Made by a program: the position numbers and the translations under genes. The notes beneath the pieces were generated by a model, which was given only the letters and a program-made list of their open reading frames with translations, was not told the DNA's origin and ran no database searches. Positions 16,728 through 25,448 of a DNA stretch of 64,000 nucleotides are shown here, piece after piece. How positions within the stretch are numbered: position 1 is the stretch's first letter; every line of letters begins with the position of its first letter. The DNA lies in assembly GCF_004803895.1 (NCBI RefSeq), contig NZ_CP021978.1, forward strand, positions 6,076,001 through 6,140,000, written 5' to 3'. Source of the DNA: Streptomyces hawaiiensis (GTDB lineage: Bacteria; Actinomycetota; Actinomycetes; Streptomycetales; Streptomycetaceae).

Positions 16728-17387
16728 TCAGGCCGGTGTCGTACCCGCCCGCCGCACCAGACGCATGTACTTCTCCCAGTCCCAGTGCCGCCCCGGGTCC
16801 GTGTGGTCCGTGCCCGGCACCTCCACGTGGCCGATGATGTGCTCGCGGTCGACCGGGATGTCGTAGCGCGCGCATATCCGGGCGGTCAGGCGCGCCGAGG
16901 CCTCGTACATCTCGTCCGTGAGGTCCTGCGGGCGGTCCACGAAGCCCTCGTGCTCGATGCCGACACTGCGCTCGTTGTAGTCGCGGACGTGGTACGCCAC
17001 GTCCAGCTCGCGGATCATCTGCGTGACGTGCCCGTCCTGCCGGACGATGTAGTGCGTGGCCGCCTTGTGCCCCGGGTCCTGGAAGGCCTTCACCGCACTG
17101 TCGAAGCTGCCCTGCGTGACATGGACGATCACCATGTCTATGCCGAAGTCGTCGGGCCGGTCCGCACGGCGCCAGTTCGCGTCCGACGCCGCCACCCAGC
17201 GCGCGCCCGTGTAGTCGACCGCACCTTCCACACGCGGCTTCTCGACGCCCGGGGCGCGCCACCACAGCCGCGCCAGCTCGTCTCGGGCCAGCACGGCGGA
17301 GCCCGCCGCGGCCACCGTCCCGCCGATCAGCAGCGCGCGACGGCCGATCTTCCGGTCGCCGTCCTTCGAAGCCTTCCGCTGTCCCAT
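16728..17387 (-). CDS. secreted N-acetylmuramoyl-L-alanine amidase (Amidase_2)
   Basis: A 219-residue peptidoglycan amidase. The N-terminus has GRRALLIGGTVAAAGSAVLA, a twin-arginine (Tat) type signal. The zinc ligands of the Amidase_2 fold are recognisable: the first His in VIVHVTQGS, then the second in IIGHVEVPGTDHTDPG (with the GH and DP landmarks), and the substrate Glu in GIEHEGFVD. The enzyme would cut the amide bond between MurNAc and the stem peptide outside the cell. The ATG at 17387 is used; there is only a weak ribosome site. It is flanked by desulfurase and mnmA genes in a head-to-tail and divergent layout. Its position between sulfur genes has no evident functional meaning. Confidence 0.9.
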   Translation of the reverse strand: MGQRKASKDGDRKIGRRALLIGGTVAAAGSAVLARDELARLWWRAPGVEKPRVEGAVDYTGARWVAASDANWRRADRPDDFGIDMVIVHVTQGSFDSAVKAFQDPGHKAATHYIVRQDGHVTQMIRELDVAYHVRDYNERSVGIEHEGFVDRPQDLTDEMYEASARLTARICARYDIPVDREHIIGHVEVPGTDHTDPGRHWDWEKYMRLVRRAGTTPA

Positions 17388-17447
17388 GTGATCGACAACG
17401 GATACTCGGCGGCCCTGGTTCCCGCGCCCCCTTACCCTGGAAGGGTT

Positions 17448-18578
17448 ATGACTGAAACCCCGCAGCGCCCCCGCCCCCTCCGCGTCCTGGCCGCCATGTC
17501 CGGCGGAGTCGACTCCGCCGTCGCCGCCGCCCGCGCGGCCGAAGCGGGCCATGACGTGACCGGCGTCCACCTCGCGCTCTCCGCCAATCCCCAATCCTTC
17601 CGGACCGGCGCGCGGGGCTGCTGCACCATCGAGGACTCACGCGACGCCCGCCGCGCCGCGGACGTCATCGGCATCCCGTTCTACGTGTGGGACCTCGCCG
17701 ACCGCTTCCGCGAGGACGTCGTCGAGGACTTCGTCGCCGAGTACGAGGCCGGCCGCACCCCCAACCCCTGCCTGCGCTGCAACGAGAAGATCAAGTTCGC
17801 CGCCCTCCTCGACAAGGCGCTCGCGCTCGGCTTCGACGCGGTCTGCACGGGCCACTACGCCCAGGTGATCGTCCGCGAGGACGGCACCCGCGAACTGCAC
17901 CGCGCCTCCGACATGGCCAAGGACCAGAGTTACGTCCTCGGCGTGCTGGACGACCGGCAGCTCGCCCACGCGCTGTTCCCGCTCGGCGACACCGTCACCA
18001 CCAAGGACGAGATCCGCGCGGAGGCCGAGCGCAGGGGCCTGGCCGTGGCCAAGAAGCCCGACTCGCACGACATCTGTTTCATCGCCGACGGCGACACCCA
18101 GGGCTTCCTCGCGAACCGGCTCGGCCGCTCCGAGGGCGACATCGTCGACGAGTCCGGCAACCGGCTCGGCACCCACGAAGGCGCGTACGGCTTCACCATC
18201 GGCCAGCGCAAGGGCCTGCGCATCGGCACCCCGGCCCCCGACGGCAAGCCGCGCTACGTCCTGGACATCTCTCCGGTGGACAACACGGTGACCGTCGGCC
18301 CGGCGTCCGCCCTGGACGTCAGCGCCCTCACGGCCATCAAGCCCCGCTGGTGCGGCGCCGCCCCCACGGGCCCCGGCAGCTACACCGCCCAGCTGCGCGC
18401 CCACGGCGGCGAGACCGAGGTCACCGCCGAAGTCGTCGACGGTTCCCTGGAGGTCGTCTTCACCGAGCCCGTCCGCGGCGTCGCCCCCGGCCAGGCGATC
18501 GTGCTGTACGACGGCACGCGCGTGGTGGGCTCGGCGACGATCGCCTCGACGGTGCGGGCGACGGCGGGCGTGGCCTGA
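17448..18578 (+). CDS. mnmA: tRNA 2-thiouridylase MnmA
   Basis: A 376-residue enzyme that thiolates U34 of tRNA for Lys, Glu and Gln. The PP-loop motif is MSGGVDSAVAA at the N-terminus, the catalytic Cys sits in RTPNPCLRCNEKIKF, and the second Cys in SHDICFIADGD. The GKDQSY-type segment appears as MAKDQSYVLG. The gene starts at the ATG at 17448. It follows the amidase divergently and the desulfurase gene on the same strand, supplying a sulfur donor. A terminator stem lies immediately after the stop. Confidence 0.96.
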   Translation: MTETPQRPRPLRVLAAMSGGVDSAVAAARAAEAGHDVTGVHLALSANPQSFRTGARGCCTIEDSRDARRAADVIGIPFYVWDLADRFREDVVEDFVAEYEAGRTPNPCLRCNEKIKFAALLDKALALGFDAVCTGHYAQVIVREDGTRELHRASDMAKDQSYVLGVLDDRQLAHALFPLGDTVTTKDEIRAEAERRGLAVAKKPDSHDICFIADGDTQGFLANRLGRSEGDIVDESGNRLGTHEGAYGFTIGQRKGLRIGTPAPDGKPRYVLDISPVDNTVTVGPASALDVSALTAIKPRWCGAAPTGPGSYTAQLRAHGGETEVTAEVVDGSLEVVFTEPVRGVAPGQAIVLYDGTRVVGSATIASTVRATAGVA

Positions 18579-18579
18579 T

Positions 18580-18603
18580 CCCGCCGCCGGACCCGGCGGC
18601 GGG
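18580..18603. terminator. GC hairpin between convergent mnmA and hydrolase genes
   Basis: An 11-bp stem (CCCGCCGCCGG / CCGGCGGCGGG) with a minimal loop, placed two bases after the mnmA stop and before the convergent hydrolase end. It should end both transcripts. Confidence 0.65.
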
Positions 18604-18635
18604 CTCCACGCGCGCGTGCCCCCGTGCCGCCCGAC

Positions 18636-19424
18636 TCAGTCCCGGCTGAAGAACTCGGTCAGCACCGGCGCCAGCACGTTCGGCTCGACCATGTGCGTCT
18701 GCCCCTGGAGCGTGCGGTACGTGCCCTCGGGGACGGAGTCCGCGATCGCCCGGGCCGACTCGCGCAGCCACCCCGGGCTCGCGTCGCCCGCGACCGCCAG
18801 GACGGGCACACCGACCGAGCCCAGCCGGGAGCGGGGGACGCGGCCGTCCCGCATGACGGCGTCGTCGTAGGCGAGGCTGGAGGCCATCGCCTCCATGCCG
18901 GCCCACATGGGGGACTGGCGGGCGCCCTGGATCACCCCCTCGGCCAGGCCGGTCAGCCGCAGGAACAGTTCGACCGCGTCCCCGCGCCGCCCCTCGCCGA
19001 GCGCCTCCGTCAGCCGCTCGGTGTACTCGGCGCGCTCCTTGACGCCCTCCTCGGACATCGCGAACGGCGTCTCGTAGACGGCCACACGCCGCACCGGCAG
19101 GCCGCTGGCCGCCGCCTCCAGCGCCAGTGCACCGCCCGAGGAGATGCCGTACAGGAGTGCCTCGCCGCCCACCGCCTCGATCACCGCGGCCAGGTCCTCG
19201 ACCTCACGCTCCACGGCGTACGGCGCCGTGTCCGCGCTGGCGCCGCGGCCACGGCGGTCGTACACCACGGCCTGGAAACGCTCCGAGAGCGACACGGCCA
19301 GCGGCGCCAGAGTGCCGCCCGTCGACATCGCGCCGCTCACCAGGACGACCGCGGGGCCGCGGCCGGTGCTCTCGTAGGCGATGCGGGTGCCGTCGCGCGA
19401 AAGGATCTTCTTGTCCATGCTCAT
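18636..19424 (-). CDS. alpha/beta hydrolase
   Basis: A 262-residue soluble enzyme of the alpha/beta-hydrolase fold. The nucleophile elbow is YGISSGG (about residue 95), the oxyanion-loop strand is AVVLVSGAMSTGG, and the catalytic His is in GQTHMVEP near the C-terminus. The segment VVYDRRGRGASADT is typical of lipase/epoxide-hydrolase relatives. The substrate is unknown. It starts at the ATG at 19424 or the ATG two codons on. It lies 55 bases downstream of the DUF427 gene on the same strand, so the two may be co-transcribed. Confidence 0.85.
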   Translation of the reverse strand: MSMDKKILSRDGTRIAYESTGRGPAVVLVSGAMSTGGTLAPLAVSLSERFQAVVYDRRGRGASADTAPYAVEREVEDLAAVIEAVGGEALLYGISSGGALALEAAASGLPVRRVAVYETPFAMSEEGVKERAEYTERLTEALGEGRRGDAVELFLRLTGLAEGVIQGARQSPMWAGMEAMASSLAYDDAVMRDGRVPRSRLGSVGVPVLAVAGDASPGWLRESARAIADSVPEGTYRTLQGQTHMVEPNVLAPVLTEFFSRD

Positions 19425-19479
19425 GCAGACTGCCGCACGGCGCGGTGTTCATCGATGAGGCGGGCGGCGCGTCAGCCGA

Positions 19480-19803
19480 TCAGAACACTTCCACCTCGTA
19501 GAAGCACAGGTGGTCCTTGATCTCGGCGACGTCCGGCTTGGGGTCCGGATACGCCCAGACGAGGTCCGTCGCGTCCGGCAGGGACCAGTAGGAGGCGGTG
19601 CCCTTGAACGGGCAGTACGTCTGGGAGCCGGACGGCGTCAGCAGGTCCAGGCGGACGTCCTCGGGCGGGATGTAGTACCGCTCGGGACAGCCCGTCTCGC
19701 GCAGGACCAGCGACCGGTCGCTCTCCGCCAGCACCTGCCCGCCGTGCACCACGCGCACGTGCCCGCCGCTCGGCTCGATGGTGATGCGATGCCCTGTGGT
19801 CAC
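19480..19803 (-). CDS. DUF427 domain protein
   Basis: A 107-residue protein of the DUF427 family, a small beta-rich fold. The diagnostic segment YCPFKGTASYWS is followed by DLVWAYPDP and the closing KDHLCFYEVEVF. The start GTG at 19803 has GAGGAGGGG six to seven bases upstream, so it is very well supported; longer in-frame readings upstream are antisense to the methyltransferase gene. No function is known for the family. It is probably co-transcribed with the hydrolase just downstream. Confidence 0.92.
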   Translation of the reverse strand: MTTGHRITIEPSGGHVRVVHGGQVLAESDRSLVLRETGCPERYYIPPEDVRLDLLTPSGSQTYCPFKGTASYWSLPDATDLVWAYPDPKPDVAEIKDHLCFYEVEVF

Positions 19804-19884
19804 GATCGCCCCTCCTCGGGTAGCCGACTCCTTGGGTACAGCGCAGGCTGAAGCGGAGTTCTTCCCTTGCGGCAGGAGGTCCCC

Positions 19885-20688
19885 ATGCGCGCCACGGAAA
19901 CGGCCGGAAACCGCTCCAGTCCGCTGCACCAGCTCCGGTACGCCCTGCGCCACCCGGAGCGGGTACCCGCGCACGCCCGGCGCGTGGTGCGGGACGCCTG
20001 GCTGCGGCTGCGCCACCCCGACCACATCGCGTACTACCGGGCCGTGATGGCCTCGGACGCGGCCCGCAGCACCGAGGCGGCGGTGGGGCACAACCCCTCG
20101 CGCGAGCAGTGGGCGCGGATCGGCCGCATGCAGTTCGACTACCTGGTGGGCCACGGCCTCCAGCCGCACCACCGGATGCTGGAGATCGGCTGCGGCAACC
20201 TGCGTGCCGGGCGGCTGTTCATCGGCCACCTCGACACCGGGCACTACTACGGCATCGACATCTCGCCGCACATCCTGCTCGCCGCCCAGGACACCCTCGT
20301 GGCCGAGAAGCTCCAGCCCAAACTGCCCTACCTGGCCCTCGCCGACGACCTCACCTTCGCCTTCCTGCCGGACGCGCACTTCGACGTCGTGCACGCGCAC
20401 AGCGTCTTCTCGCACTCGCCGCTGCACGTCATCGAGGAGTGCTTCGCCCACGTCGGCCGGATCCTCGCGCCCGGCGGGTTCTTCGACTTCACCTTCGACC
20501 GCACCGAGGGCGAGGAGCACCAGGTTCTGCACGAGGACTTCTACTACCGGACGCGGACCCTCACCGGCCTCGCCGCGCGGCACGGCCTGGACGCCCGGTT
20601 CATGGACGACTGGGAACGCCTCCCGCACCGGCAGTCCAAAATGCGGGTCACCGCGGCGGCGGACCGGGCCCGTACGGTGGGTTCATGA
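19885..20688 (+). CDS. class I SAM-dependent methyltransferase
   Basis: A 267-residue methyltransferase. The SAM-binding motif I is MLEIGCGNLRAG (about residues 95-106); motif II and III regions are YYGIDIS and FDVVHAHSVFSHS. The N-terminal ~90 residues are a helical extension with HPERV and HPDHIAYY. The substrate is unknown. The ATG at 19885 has GGAGGT at the right distance. The stop overlaps the next gene's start by four bases (ATGA), so it is coupled to the LOG-like gene. Confidence 0.88.
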   Translation: MRATETAGNRSSPLHQLRYALRHPERVPAHARRVVRDAWLRLRHPDHIAYYRAVMASDAARSTEAAVGHNPSREQWARIGRMQFDYLVGHGLQPHHRMLEIGCGNLRAGRLFIGHLDTGHYYGIDISPHILLAAQDTLVAEKLQPKLPYLALADDLTFAFLPDAHFDVVHAHSVFSHSPLHVIEECFAHVGRILAPGGFFDFTFDRTEGEEHQVLHEDFYYRTRTLTGLAARHGLDARFMDDWERLPHRQSKMRVTAAADRARTVGS

Positions 20689-21224
20689 ACATCTGTGTCT
20701 TCCTGTCCGCCGCCGACCTCGACGAGCGCTACACCCGTCCCGCGCGGGAGTTCGCCAAGCTGCTGGGCAAGGGCGGTCACACGCTCGTGTGGGGCGGCTC
20801 CGACGTCGGCCTGATGAAGGTGGTCGCCGACGGGGTGCAGGAGGCGGGCGGCCGGCTGGCCGGCGTCTCCGTGCAGTTCCTCGCGGCCAAGGCCCGCCCG
20901 GGCGTCGACGAGATGGTCATCGCGAAGGACCTCGCCGAGCGCAAGAAGCTGCTCCTGGAGAGGGCCGACGCCGTGGTGATCATGGTGGGCGGCACGGGCA
21001 CGCTCGACGAGGCGACCGAGATCCTGGAGCTGAAGAAGCACGGGCACACCGACAAGCCGGTGGTCCTGCTCAACACCGCGGGCTTCTACGACGGCCTGAA
21101 GGAGCAGTTCCGCCGCATGGACGCCGAGGGCTTCCTGCCCCGGCCGCTCACCGACCTGGTGTTCTTCGCCGAGGAGCCGGTGGGGGCCCTGGCGTACCTG
21201 GAGGAGAGCCGGGGCATCGAGTGA
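20685..21224 (+). CDS. LOG-family protein (nucleotide phosphoribohydrolase-like)
   Basis: A 179-residue Rossmann-type protein of the LOG/TIGR00730 family, which cleaves cytokinin riboside monophosphates or other nucleoside monophosphates. The GGSDVGLM and ERKKLLLERADA segments fit the family. The catalytic motif, normally PGGxGTxxE, is MVGGTGTLDEATE here, so the Pro is replaced by Val while the glycines, Thr and Glu remain. The ATG at 20685 overlaps the methyltransferase stop. It is likely to be active, but the substrate is unknown. Confidence 0.85.
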   Translation: MNICVFLSAADLDERYTRPAREFAKLLGKGGHTLVWGGSDVGLMKVVADGVQEAGGRLAGVSVQFLAAKARPGVDEMVIAKDLAERKKLLLERADAVVIMVGGTGTLDEATEILELKKHGHTDKPVVLLNTAGFYDGLKEQFRRMDAEGFLPRPLTDLVFFAEEPVGALAYLEESRGIE

Positions 21225-21251
21225 TCCGGGGCTGATGCGAGCATGGCGGGC

Positions 21252-21941
21252 ATGGCTACTCATGTGATCACCGGAGCCGGCTCCGGCATCGGCGCGGCCG
21301 TGGCCCGCCGCCTGCACGCGCGCGGGGACGACCTCGTGCTGCACGCGCGCGACGCGGGCCGTGCCAAGGAGCTGGCGGCCGAGTTCCCCGGGGCGCGGAC
21401 CCTGGTCGGCGACCTCGCCGACCCCGACAAGCTCTCCTGGGCCTTCTCCCACCAGTCGCTGCCGGACCGCGTGGACTCGCTGCTGCACATCGCCGGCGTC
21501 GTCGACCTCGGGCCGGTCGGCGAACTCACCCCGAAGACCTGGCGCCATCAGCTCAACGTCAACCTGATCGCTCCCGCCGAGCTGACCCGTCACTTCCTGC
21601 CCCAACTGCGCGCCGCCCGCGGCCACGTGCTCTTCGTCAACTCCGGCGCCGGCCTCAACGCCCACGCCGACTGGTCCGCGTACGCCGCCTCCAAGCACGG
21701 CCTGAAGGCCCTCGCCGACTCCCTGCGCCACGAGGAGCACGCGGGCGGAGTCCGCGTCACCTCGGTCTACCCCGGCCGCACGGCCAGCCCCATGCAGGCC
21801 AAGGTCCACCAGCAGGAGGGCAAGGAGTACGACGCCTCGAAGTGGATCGACCCGGAGTCGGTCGCCACGACGATCCTCATGGCCCTGGACCTGCCGAGGG
21901 ACGCGGAGGTCAACGACCTGACGGTGCGCCCGGGAGGCTGA
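21252..21941 (+). CDS. short-chain dehydrogenase/reductase
   Basis: A 229-residue classical SDR. The NAD(P) motif is TGAGSGIGAAVA near the N-terminus, the substrate Ser lies in FVNSGAG, and the catalytic Tyr and Lys are in YAASKHG. The Asn of the family tetrad is in LNVNLIA. The next motif VYPGRTASPM follows. The start is the ATG at 21252; an ATG at 21243 would add three residues, and neither has a strong ribosome site. It is followed closely by the MetE-like gene on the same strand. The substrate is unknown. Confidence 0.9.
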   Translation: MATHVITGAGSGIGAAVARRLHARGDDLVLHARDAGRAKELAAEFPGARTLVGDLADPDKLSWAFSHQSLPDRVDSLLHIAGVVDLGPVGELTPKTWRHQLNVNLIAPAELTRHFLPQLRAARGHVLFVNSGAGLNAHADWSAYAASKHGLKALADSLRHEEHAGGVRVTSVYPGRTASPMQAKVHQQEGKEYDASKWIDPESVATTILMALDLPRDAEVNDLTVRPGG

Positions 21942-21971
21942 CCCGGCCAGGGCGCTGCGTAGGCTGCTCCG

Positions 21972-22979
21972 GTGAGCGAAAACAGCCAGTTCAGGTTCGG
22001 CGCCGCCACCGGCGTGGGGTCCATGCCGGGCGGCGACGCCCGTGAGGCCGCCAAAACCGTCACCGGCACCTTCGAGGACTTCCCCTTCCTGCCCGAACTG
22101 CCCGCCCGGGGGCCGGGCGCCGACATGATCGGACGGACGGCCGGCCTCCTCGTCGAGCTGTACGCGCGCGTGGAGCCCAGCGGATGGCGGCTGGGGGACC
22201 GGCCGGGGCGCGACACCAAGCGGGCCCGCTCCTGGCTCGGCGAGGACCTCGACGCCCTGGAGGAGTGCACGCAGGAGTACGAGGGGCCGCTGAAGGTCCA
22301 GGCCGTCGGCCCCTGGACCCTCGCCGCCAACCTGGAGATGAGGAACGGCGAGGCCGCCGTCTCCGATGCCGGGGCCAGCCGTGACCTCGCGGCCTCCCTC
22401 GCCGAGGGACTGCGTGTGCATCTCGCCGAAGTCCAGCGGCGGATCCCCGGCGCGCAGCTCGTCCTCCAGCTCGACGAGCCGTCCCTCACCCCCGTCCTGC
22501 GGGGCCAGGTGAAGAGCGCCAGCGGTTACCGCACCCACCGGGCCGTCGACCGGCAGCTCGTCGAGCAGACGCTGCGCGACCTCGTCGGGGTGCACACCGA
22601 CGGCCCCGTCGTCGTGCACTCCTGCGCCCCCGACGTCCCGTTCGCCCTGCTCCGCCGGGCCGGCGCGGCCGCGGTCTCCTTCGACTTCTCCCTGCTCACC
22701 GAGCGTGACGACGAGGTGATCGGGGAGGCCGTGGAGGGCGGCACCCGGCTCTTCGCCGGTGTCGTCCCGTCCACGGGGGACGCATTGTCAGACCCTGCCG
22801 GTAGCGTCATGGGTGTCAGGACGCTGTGGCGCAGGCTGGGGCTGTCACCGGGGCTTCTCGCGGAGGCGGTCACGGTCACCCCGGTGTGCGGACTCGCGGG
22901 GGCCTCCCCGGGGTACGCGCGCACGGCTCTCGCGCACTGCGCCCGGGCGGCGAGATCCCTCGCGGACAACCCAGAGTAA
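21972..22979 (+). CDS. cobalamin-independent methionine synthase-like protein (MetE C-terminal type)
   Basis: A 335-residue protein matching only the C-terminal catalytic half of MetE. The glycine-rich GVGSMPG segment, the substrate segment QLDEPSL and the metal-binding region VVVHSCAPD (His and Cys) and VTPVCGLAG (the second Cys) are all present. It would use a methyl donor and homocysteine or another thiol. It lacks the N-terminal folate domain of E. coli MetE, which makes this a 'core' MetE-like enzyme whose methyl donor is not certain. The start is the GTG at 21972. It is 15 bases before ligA, on the same strand. Confidence 0.88.
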   Translation: MSENSQFRFGAATGVGSMPGGDAREAAKTVTGTFEDFPFLPELPARGPGADMIGRTAGLLVELYARVEPSGWRLGDRPGRDTKRARSWLGEDLDALEECTQEYEGPLKVQAVGPWTLAANLEMRNGEAAVSDAGASRDLAASLAEGLRVHLAEVQRRIPGAQLVLQLDEPSLTPVLRGQVKSASGYRTHRAVDRQLVEQTLRDLVGVHTDGPVVVHSCAPDVPFALLRRAGAAAVSFDFSLLTERDDEVIGEAVEGGTRLFAGVVPSTGDALSDPAGSVMGVRTLWRRLGLSPGLLAEAVTVTPVCGLAGASPGYARTALAHCARAARSLADNPE

Positions 22980-22994
22980 CGGGAGGACGACACG

Positions 22995-25190
22995 GTGGCC
23001 GGCGACAAGCAAGCGGAGACGACGACGGTGCCCGCCGAGGCACGGGAGAAGCACGCGCGCCTCGCGGAGCAGATCGAGGAGCACCGCTTCCGCTACTACG
23101 TGAAGGACGCTCCCGTCGTCAGCGACGCGGAGTTCGACCAGCTGCTGCGTTCCCTGGAGGCGCTGGAGGAGGAGCACCCGGAGCTGCGCACCCCGGACTC
23201 ACCGACCCAGAAGGTCTCCGGGTCCTACGAGACGGAGTTCACGGCGGTCGAGCACCGCCAGCGCATGCTCTCCCTCGACAACACGTTCAACGACGAGGAG
23301 ATGGCCGCCTGGACGGAGCGCATCGCCAGGGAACTGGGCGAGCAGAAGTACCACTTCCTGTGCGAGCTGAAGGTCGACGGCCTCGCCGTGAACCTCACCT
23401 ACGAGCACGGCCGCCTCACCCGCGCGGCCACCCGCGGCGACGGCCGCACCGGCGAGGACATCACACCGAACGTGCGGACGATCGCGGAGATCCCCGACCG
23501 CCTCAAGGGCGACGACGTCCCCGACCTCGTGGAGATCCGCGGCGAGGTCTACTTCCCGATGGAGAAGTTCCAGGAGCTCAACGCCCGCCTCGTCGAGGCC
23601 GGTGACAAGCCCTTCGCCAACCCGCGCAACGCGGCGGCCGGTTCACTGCGCCAGAAGGACCCGCGCGTCACGGCCACCCGCCCCCTGCACATGGTGGTCC
23701 ACGGCATCGGCGCCCTGGAGGGCTTCACCGGCCTGACCCGGCTCTCCCAGGCCTACGACCTCCTCAAGACCTGGGGCCTGCCCACCTCCCGGCACAACAA
23801 GGTGGTCGACGGCCTGGAAGGCGTACGGGAGTTCATCGCCTACTTCGGCGAGAACCGCCACTCCGTGGAGCACGAGATCGACGGCGTGGTCGTCAAGCTC
23901 GACCAGATCCCCCTCCAGGGCCGCCTCGGCTCCACCTCGCGCGCCCCGCGCTGGGCGATCGCGTACAAGTACGCGCCGGAGGAGGTCAACACCAAGCTCG
24001 TCAACATCCGCGTGGGCGTGGGCCGCACGGGTCGCGTCACTCCCTACGCCCAGGTCGAGCCGGTCACGGTCGCGGGCTCCGAGGTCGAGTTCGCCACGCT
24101 GCACAACCAGGACGTGGTCAAGGCCAAGGGCGTCCTCATCGGGGACACGGTCGTGCTGCGCAAGGCCGGTGACGTCATCCCGGAGATCCTCGGCCCCGTC
24201 GCCGACCTGCGCGACGGCACCGAGCGCGAGTTCGTCATGCCGGGCGAGTGCCCCGAGTGCGGTACGGCGCTGCGGCCGATGAAGGAGGGCGACGTCGACC
24301 TGCGCTGCCCCAACGCCCGTACTTGCCCGGCCCAGTTGCGCGAGCGCCTGTTCTACCTCGCGGGCCGCAAGGCCCTGGACATCGAGCACTTCGGCTACGT
24401 CGCCGCCGCCGCCCTCACCGCCCCGCTGGAGCCGAAGACCCCGCCGCTGGCCGACGAGGGCGACCTGTTCGACCTCACCATCGAGCAGCTGCTGCCCATC
24501 AAGGCGTACGTCCTCGACCCGGACAGCGGGCTGCCCAAGCGCGACCCGAAGACCGGCGAGGAGAAGGTCGCCACGATCTTCGCCAACCAGCAGGGCGAGC
24601 CCCGCAAGAACGCGGTCGCCATGCTGGAGAACATCGCCGCGGCCAAGGAGCGCCCCCTCGCCCGCCTCCTCACCAGCCTGTCGATCCGTCACGTCGGCCC
24701 CGTCGCCGCCGAGGCGCTGGCCCGCGAGTTCCGCTCGATCGAGCGGATCGACCAGGCCACGGAGGAGGAACTGAAGAACACCGACGGCGTCGGCCAGATC
24801 GTGGCCACCGCCGTCAAGGAGTGGTTCGCCGAGGACTGGCACCGCGAGATCATCCGCAAGTGGAAGGCCGCCGGCGTCCGCCTGGAGGAGGAGAGCACCG
24901 GCGAGGACGAAGGGCCGCGCCCCCTCGAAGGCCTCACCGTCGTCGTCACGGGCACCCTCGAACACTTCACGCGGGACGGTGCCAAGGAGGCGCTGCAGAG
25001 CCGCGGAGCGAAGGTGACCGGCTCGGTTTCGAAGAAGACCTCGTTCGTCGTGGTGGGGGACAGCCCCGGGACGAAGTACGACAAGGCGATGCAGCTGAAG
25101 GTTCCGGTTCTGAACGAGGAGGGTTTCGGGGTCCTGCTGGAGCAGGGACCGGACGCGGCGGCCGAAGTCGCCCTTTCGGCCGAGGAGTAG
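22995..25190 (+). CDS. ligA: NAD-dependent DNA ligase
   Basis: A 731-residue essential DNA ligase, sealing nicks with NAD as the AMP donor. Domain Ia is at residues 20-90, the AMP-accepting Lys126 lies in KVDG (residues 126-129), and the OB fold and a zinc finger follow with Cys419, Cys422, Cys438 and Cys444. HhH motifs and a BRCT domain (about residues 650-731, LTVVVTGTLEHF) end the protein. An acidic/polar insertion (about residues 475-540) separates the zinc finger from the HhH region, as in other actinobacterial ligases. The GTG start is preceded by GGGAGGA. Confidence 0.98.
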   Translation: MAGDKQAETTTVPAEAREKHARLAEQIEEHRFRYYVKDAPVVSDAEFDQLLRSLEALEEEHPELRTPDSPTQKVSGSYETEFTAVEHRQRMLSLDNTFNDEEMAAWTERIARELGEQKYHFLCELKVDGLAVNLTYEHGRLTRAATRGDGRTGEDITPNVRTIAEIPDRLKGDDVPDLVEIRGEVYFPMEKFQELNARLVEAGDKPFANPRNAAAGSLRQKDPRVTATRPLHMVVHGIGALEGFTGLTRLSQAYDLLKTWGLPTSRHNKVVDGLEGVREFIAYFGENRHSVEHEIDGVVVKLDQIPLQGRLGSTSRAPRWAIAYKYAPEEVNTKLVNIRVGVGRTGRVTPYAQVEPVTVAGSEVEFATLHNQDVVKAKGVLIGDTVVLRKAGDVIPEILGPVADLRDGTEREFVMPGECPECGTALRPMKEGDVDLRCPNARTCPAQLRERLFYLAGRKALDIEHFGYVAAAALTAPLEPKTPPLADEGDLFDLTIEQLLPIKAYVLDPDSGLPKRDPKTGEEKVATIFANQQGEPRKNAVAMLENIAAAKERPLARLLTSLSIRHVGPVAAEALAREFRSIERIDQATEEELKNTDGVGQIVATAVKEWFAEDWHREIIRKWKAAGVRLEEESTGEDEGPRPLEGLTVVVTGTLEHFTRDGAKEALQSRGAKVTGSVSKKTSFVVVGDSPGTKYDKAMQLKVPVLNEEGFGVLLEQGPDAAAEVALSAEE

Positions 25191-25199
25191 CGGTTGAAG

Positions 25200-25237
25200 G
25201 CCACCCGTTCGGCGCATACCAGATGCATACGGGTGGC
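25200..25237 (+). terminator. hairpin terminator after ligA
   Basis: A perfect 9-bp stem (GCCACCCGT / ACGGGTGGC) with a 20-base loop begins ten bases after the ligA stop and separates ligA from the next gene. Confidence 0.5.
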
Positions 25238-25448
25238 TGAGGCGCATTCGGGCAACCGTCGGCGACCGCTGCCCGTGGAAGCCTTCTGCGGCCTACTGTT
25301 GAGATGTGCGCCTGCCGTGCCCAGCTGCGGTCGGGGCATCTTCGTGCTCGCACAGAGCGCGGGGAAGGGTTTTCGGGCGCGGGCCGTTGAGGGTTGTCGG
25401 GCACCGGGCCGCGGGGCGTGGGCACCGCCGGCTGTGAGAGGGACGGGA

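Noticed and set aside
15010..17265. 751-codon minus-strand frame over the desulfurase gene
   Set aside because: Antisense shadow in a GC-rich region; its frame runs across several real genes.
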